From NCBI RefSeq assembly GCF_003672135.1, contig NC_039508.1, positions 13,403,945-13,467,944 of the forward strand: a stretch of DNA of 64,000 bases. The letters are read 5' to 3'. The position numbers and the translations under genes are program-made. The notes below the pieces were generated by a model. That model was not told the origin of the DNA, searched no databases, and saw only the letters and a list, made by a program, of their open reading frames with translations. This DNA comes from Ooceraea biroi (lineage: Eukaryota; Arthropoda; Insecta; Hymenoptera; Formicidae). Below are positions 60,301 to 64,000 of the stretch, in pieces; the first letter of the stretch is position 1, and each line of letters begins with the position of its first letter.

Positions 60301-63300
60301 TTAACGCGTCTACTTATTTTCCTTTTTTGCAGGCGAACAATTACGAACTGACTGTACTGACCCTACAATCAATATCAGCAGTCTAGGCATACTCAAAATC
60401 GTTTAGGCGTCAATAATGCCGCATGCAAATCGCTCTGAATGACGTCAGAGAGCAAGAAACTCTCTTTGTATCAAGATGGAAGAATAATTGAAGTAGTAAT
60501 TGTTTGAGTCGGCACTCATCGTGCACGTTTGTATATCCGATATCCTCGGAAACAGATCCACCTTCCGATGTCCTAGCTGGCATCGATGAAGAGAACTCCG
60601 ACGAACCGCGCGTCCATCCAATTAGAAACAAGTCCTGGCTTTAACAACGTCCAGGACCCAGAGATCGATTTTAGCGTCCGTTTGTATGCGTCCGCGTCGT
60701 TTCGTCATACGCTAAAACGAGCTGGGTAGAGTAACCTGTCTCGGTAGTTCGAACAGCGAAGGGTGCATCCCGAGAAATCGAGAACCGTCTCCGCAGAAGA
60801 GGGAGAGAGGGAAAAAGAGAGAAAGAGAACACGAGACTGGGAGAGGCGGGAGAGAGAATCTCGGGAGATAGATGAAAAGGTCCTGGCAAAATCCTGCCAG
60901 GATCCTCCCGCCCTGCTCCCTCCTCACCGTGAAAACGAAAACCTCCGCAGCGGACAAAGAACAAAAGAGGGAACGAGGCTCGGGCGAGCTTCTCTCATAA
61001 AGGCACAAAAGTACATCTTCGAGCTTGGAGAGGTTGCCGCCAAGCAAGAGAACGATAGAGAGAAGGAGAGAGGAGTAAGGACAAGGAAAGAAGAACGGGA
61101 GAACAGAGCCTTCTATCCTACCACTCGCGGATATCTATTCGGTAAACAGACAGACAGATGGACAGACAATGATGCTCATCGCTCGATGGACAAAAGCGTC
61201 TATTGCGTAAACACTCGAACGGGACCTGACCCGGGGGCTGCTTCGCGTGCGAGGCAGTCGGCGAGAGGATGAGCGAGGAGGGGGCGAGATGGGGCAAGAC
61301 GTGAAATTCGTGAGGTATCCCGCACAGCATCCTTCGCTCCAGATTGCCGGGATAAACCGAGCTGCGAGAGAACGCGCCAACGCTCCTCTTGCCGACTTCT
61401 TTATTCCGGTGTATTGTCGCTGACGAGGAGATCTCACGGTGGCGATAGGATTCACGTGTATCGGAAATCGAATCGTAGAAAAGTAGCGAGAAACGTTCCG
61501 AAATGAGAGAGGTTGCCCACCCGGTTCGCTTGTTTTTCCCAGGATCCGATTTCGATCGAACCGATCTCGATCTGTGCGCTTTTCGAAAAGTCCTGAGGAT
61601 CGAGCGATAGTTTCTCAGTCTGACGGGACCAAAGAGATGTATTGTGAACGTTCTATATCCGCTTTGCGAAAGTTCATAAAAGAAACAACCGCTTACGTTT
61701 TCCCAAAGCTGTAATAACAAACCGACATGATTCCTAAATGGTCTCGAGGTGAGATTGTTAAAATGCAGCAACCATTTTTATTCAATATCATAAACTCTGA
61801 ATCAATAATATCTCAAAATGGCAGGCCTTTAAACGACGTGAAGTATATCCTGACTGAAAGCCACATTTGAATTCAGATTCTCGTCTAGAAACATTTTCAC
61901 AAGGAAAGTACAAACGTGTCGCGCTTGACGACCTTTCCGAGAGCGATCGAATGGACCTGAATTATTTCCCTTCCGGAATAGCGCGGAGCTCAACGTTTCT
62001 ACATTACGATTTTACGACTCGCGAAGCGGAGTTCTACTGGATCGCCTAGACTCATCCGCGCGTATATTTAATTAAAGGAATTAGAGACGATATTACGCGG
62101 CGGCTCGGTTGCCGGATTACGTCGTCGCCCCTTCTGCCGCGCGCATGCACAGGGAAGCATCCACGTGTATCTATCCCACGAGACTTTTTGCTTATCCAGA
62201 TTTCCCACCGAGATCGCGGCCACTACCCCGCGACTCCCGCGGGAACGGAAAGTAAGTCGGCGAAATGAACTCGCGCGCGAGTCTTCCCGCGGGAGCGAAT
62301 TAAATGCAGCGTGACGCGACTTGCGCTTGGAACGGCGCATTGCATGTACGAATTCAGCACGCGAGAACATTTTTCCGTCCAGGCACAATAATTTCGAGTA
62401 CAAGTAAATTTCAATCTCGACTCTCAACTATCAACTTTCAACTTCTACTCTTGGGTCTGTTAGGGGACTCCATTGATTCTACTTAAGATAGCACGAATCG
62501 GAGCAGTTTTTTAAATTTCTACAGGCAATTGCACAAGTCGCGATGAATGTAATCGAGCGAAAATCTGAAGAACGAAGCAACTTTATTACTCTGTCTTGCA
62601 CTCGAACTTGGCCGTTACTCAAAAACCTCATTAGACTTTCGAGGATCATCTTGTCTCTAGAATGAAGGAAGGGTTTAAGTAGTTTAGGATTAATCTGACC
62701 TATTACTTTTCTACGAAATACAAAATGAAGGAATCACTGCATTCAATGATGGCCCTCGATTAAATACCTGTCATAAAGACGATACTAAATTAATCTTTAA
62801 GTAAATTTCTATTATTTCATTATACAAAAAAATGTTAATCGATGAATTTATAAAAGGACGTTCATTATTGTTTTAATTAATATTTTTATCATATTCCGTA
62901 TAATAATCTTTCAAGCAACTGACAAGATACTGGGGCGCGGTCCTTCATTAGTACTCTTCGAGATTCAAGTCAATTTTCTTGGTGATTTCCTTCCGAAATA
63001 TTCAAATAAAGAGCTTGCCGTCTGATCTCCCCATCGACGCGACCGAACGAGTTCAAAGAGCGTCGCTTCTTAATGATTCAGTTCCTTGCATATTTCACGT
63101 TTTACACGGCATGTCCATACGCGACACGCGCGCGGAGAAGGATTCGTTATCTCAAGAAGATCCTTCATCCTGGATTACAAACGACAAAGGAATAAATTGT
63201 TTTCGAGAAATCTGTCGGGCAACGAATCGGAGCTCTCGCTAATAGCGCTCACTCCTCTCTCTCTCTCTCACTCGACTCTCTCCTCGTTCTTCCCTTCGCC

Positions 63301-63876
63301 TTCCTTGAAGGGTAGCGCGAGCGAGCAATACTCTCCGTTAGAGGAACTCACCCTCTCCGAGTACTGTCCCCCTCCTAATTTTACTTCTCCCTCTTTTTTC
63401 TTCCCTATCTCTTTCTCGCTCCGTCCTTATTCCTCTCCTTCAGAAAACAGAAGCATATAAGAGACTGCGAGTGAAGCGGCAAGAGCAAATGTGTGAGTCG
63501 AAGGAGGGGAGACAACTGCATAGAAAGGTGAAAAGAAAGAAGGCAGAAGTTCGAGCGAGAGAGAAACAGAGAAAGAGAACTCGAGTGCAACGAGTCGTGC
63601 ATGTGCACTGTGAGTGCGCGCGGGTTCTCTCGCGAACGCGTGTCTGTCGACACGCACGCGTGTGTACGCCGGCGGAAGCGCACAGAAGCTTCGTCTCTTC
63701 TCGACGACGACGAGAGAACGGAGCGAAGGAGAGAGAGAAAGAGAACGAGAGAAGAGAGCGGTAGAAGCAGGAAGACAGAGAGGAAGAGAGAAAGAGAAAA
63801 GGGAGAAAGAGAAAGAGAGGGAGAGAGAATCTCTTCGAAGACTCATGGGTATAGGTGAGCCTCTATAGAAGGTCCG
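57362..63876. other. Mixed spacer with GC- and GA-rich blocks and no supported gene
   Basis: A GC-rich block lies at 57740-58310. A purine-rich block at 60780-61120 resembles a 5' leader. GA/CT-rich tracts fill 63240-63840. The large minus-strand frame at 61118-61771 has no domain and overlaps other open frames. At 59644 an ATG in good context opens 16 codons that end at a donor (CAGG/gtaaat), and a strong acceptor lies at 60332. Joined, they give only 33 codons, so this is weak evidence for a spliced transcript. Confidence 0.4.
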
Positions 63877-64000
63877 ATGGGCGTGGTGCCTGTGACGGTT
63901 TTCGCCCAATGGGAATTCAGGATCCTCCTGGCTAGAAGGACAATGTGCATGGGCACTTTGTGTGCGATGGAGACCATCCACCTCCTCGACAAAGAACGCG
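63877..64000 (+). CDS. Open frame running off the window edge, possible first exon
   Basis: An ATG after a long purine-rich leader-like tract (63700-63840) opens a frame with no stop to the last base, 41 codons. It reads MGVVPVTVFAQWEFRILLAR and continues hydrophobic and Cys/Met-containing (MCMGTLCAMETIHLL). The minus strand is also open here (63427-63981), so openness alone is not evidence. The composition shift from GA repeats to balanced coding-like sequence is the main support. I do not recognise the product. Confidence 0.27.
   Translation, partial: MGVVPVTVFAQWEFRILLARRTMCMGTLCAMETIHLLDKER

Noticed and set aside
61118..61771. 217-codon minus-strand frame
   Set aside because: It is long but without any motif I know, overlaps another open frame on the same strand, and crosses a GA-rich block. 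It could be checked by similarity search but is not supported here.
63427..63981. 184-codon minus-strand frame rich in Ser/Leu/Phe
   Set aside because: It is the antisense of GA-rich repeats and has no biological signature.
1..64000. tRNA, rRNA and other structured RNA genes
   Set aside because: I looked for tRNA B-box patterns (GGTTCGA-type) and rRNA stretches on both strands by eye and found none. A covariance-model scan would be decisive.

Overview
This is arthropod nuclear DNA, most likely from a hymenopteran and probably an ant. The coding sequence is split into short exons by GT-AG introns, CpG is not depleted, and GC-rich islands alternate with AT-rich spacer. It carries two copies of a TA-flanked element whose relic transposase has the insect DUF4817 helix-turn-helix. 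It also has a FANCJ-type helicase, a gene I believe is missing from Drosophila. No operons, phage, CRISPR arrays or rRNA/tRNA genes were seen.

Layout. Positions 1-4.7 kb hold no gene I can support, except a GC-rich promoter-like island at 3.2-4.3 kb. A PTB/PID-domain adaptor gene (A) lies at 4.7-6.4 kb (+). About 12 kb of spacer follows, with a 761-bp transposon derivative (9.5-10.2 kb), a 20-bp hairpin (14.3 kb) and a foldback inside a larger inverted-repeat element (19.8-20.6 kb). A second PTB gene (B) runs from 21.7 to 28.8 kb (+). I could join its seven exons in frame into 1100 codons, and a candidate alternative first exon lies at 18.1 kb. Its sixth intron holds a second, inverted copy of the same 761-bp transposon. 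HGH1 (eEF2 co-chaperone, six exons) follows on the minus strand at 29.2-30.8 kb, convergent with gene B. At 32.0-34.4 kb are two back-to-back inverted duplications that look like promoter DNA. Next come CCDC86/CGR1-like (+, three exons, 34.5-35.1 kb) and, convergent with it, the C-terminal 11 exons of a FANCJ/BRIP1 helicase (-, 35.2-38.2 kb). A 36-nt micro-exon that fits its reading phase lies 6.2 kb upstream.

From about 38.2 kb to the end I see no convincing multi-exon gene. The stretch is a mosaic of AT-rich spacer and GC-rich islands. The islands contain RFX X-box-like palindromes, a repeated CGGGGGTG motif and a duplicated 28-nt element. This looks like dense cis-regulatory DNA or large introns of genes extending outside the window. 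The last 124 bases contain an open frame that runs off the edge and could be the start of the next gene.

The genes have unrelated jobs: signalling adaptors, translation-factor folding, ribosome biogenesis and DNA repair. They are neighbours rather than a pathway. The most unusual items are the paired transposon copies (one making up most of an intron of gene B), the two inverted promoter-like duplications, the tandem PTB genes with divergent tails, and the motif-rich non-coding third.
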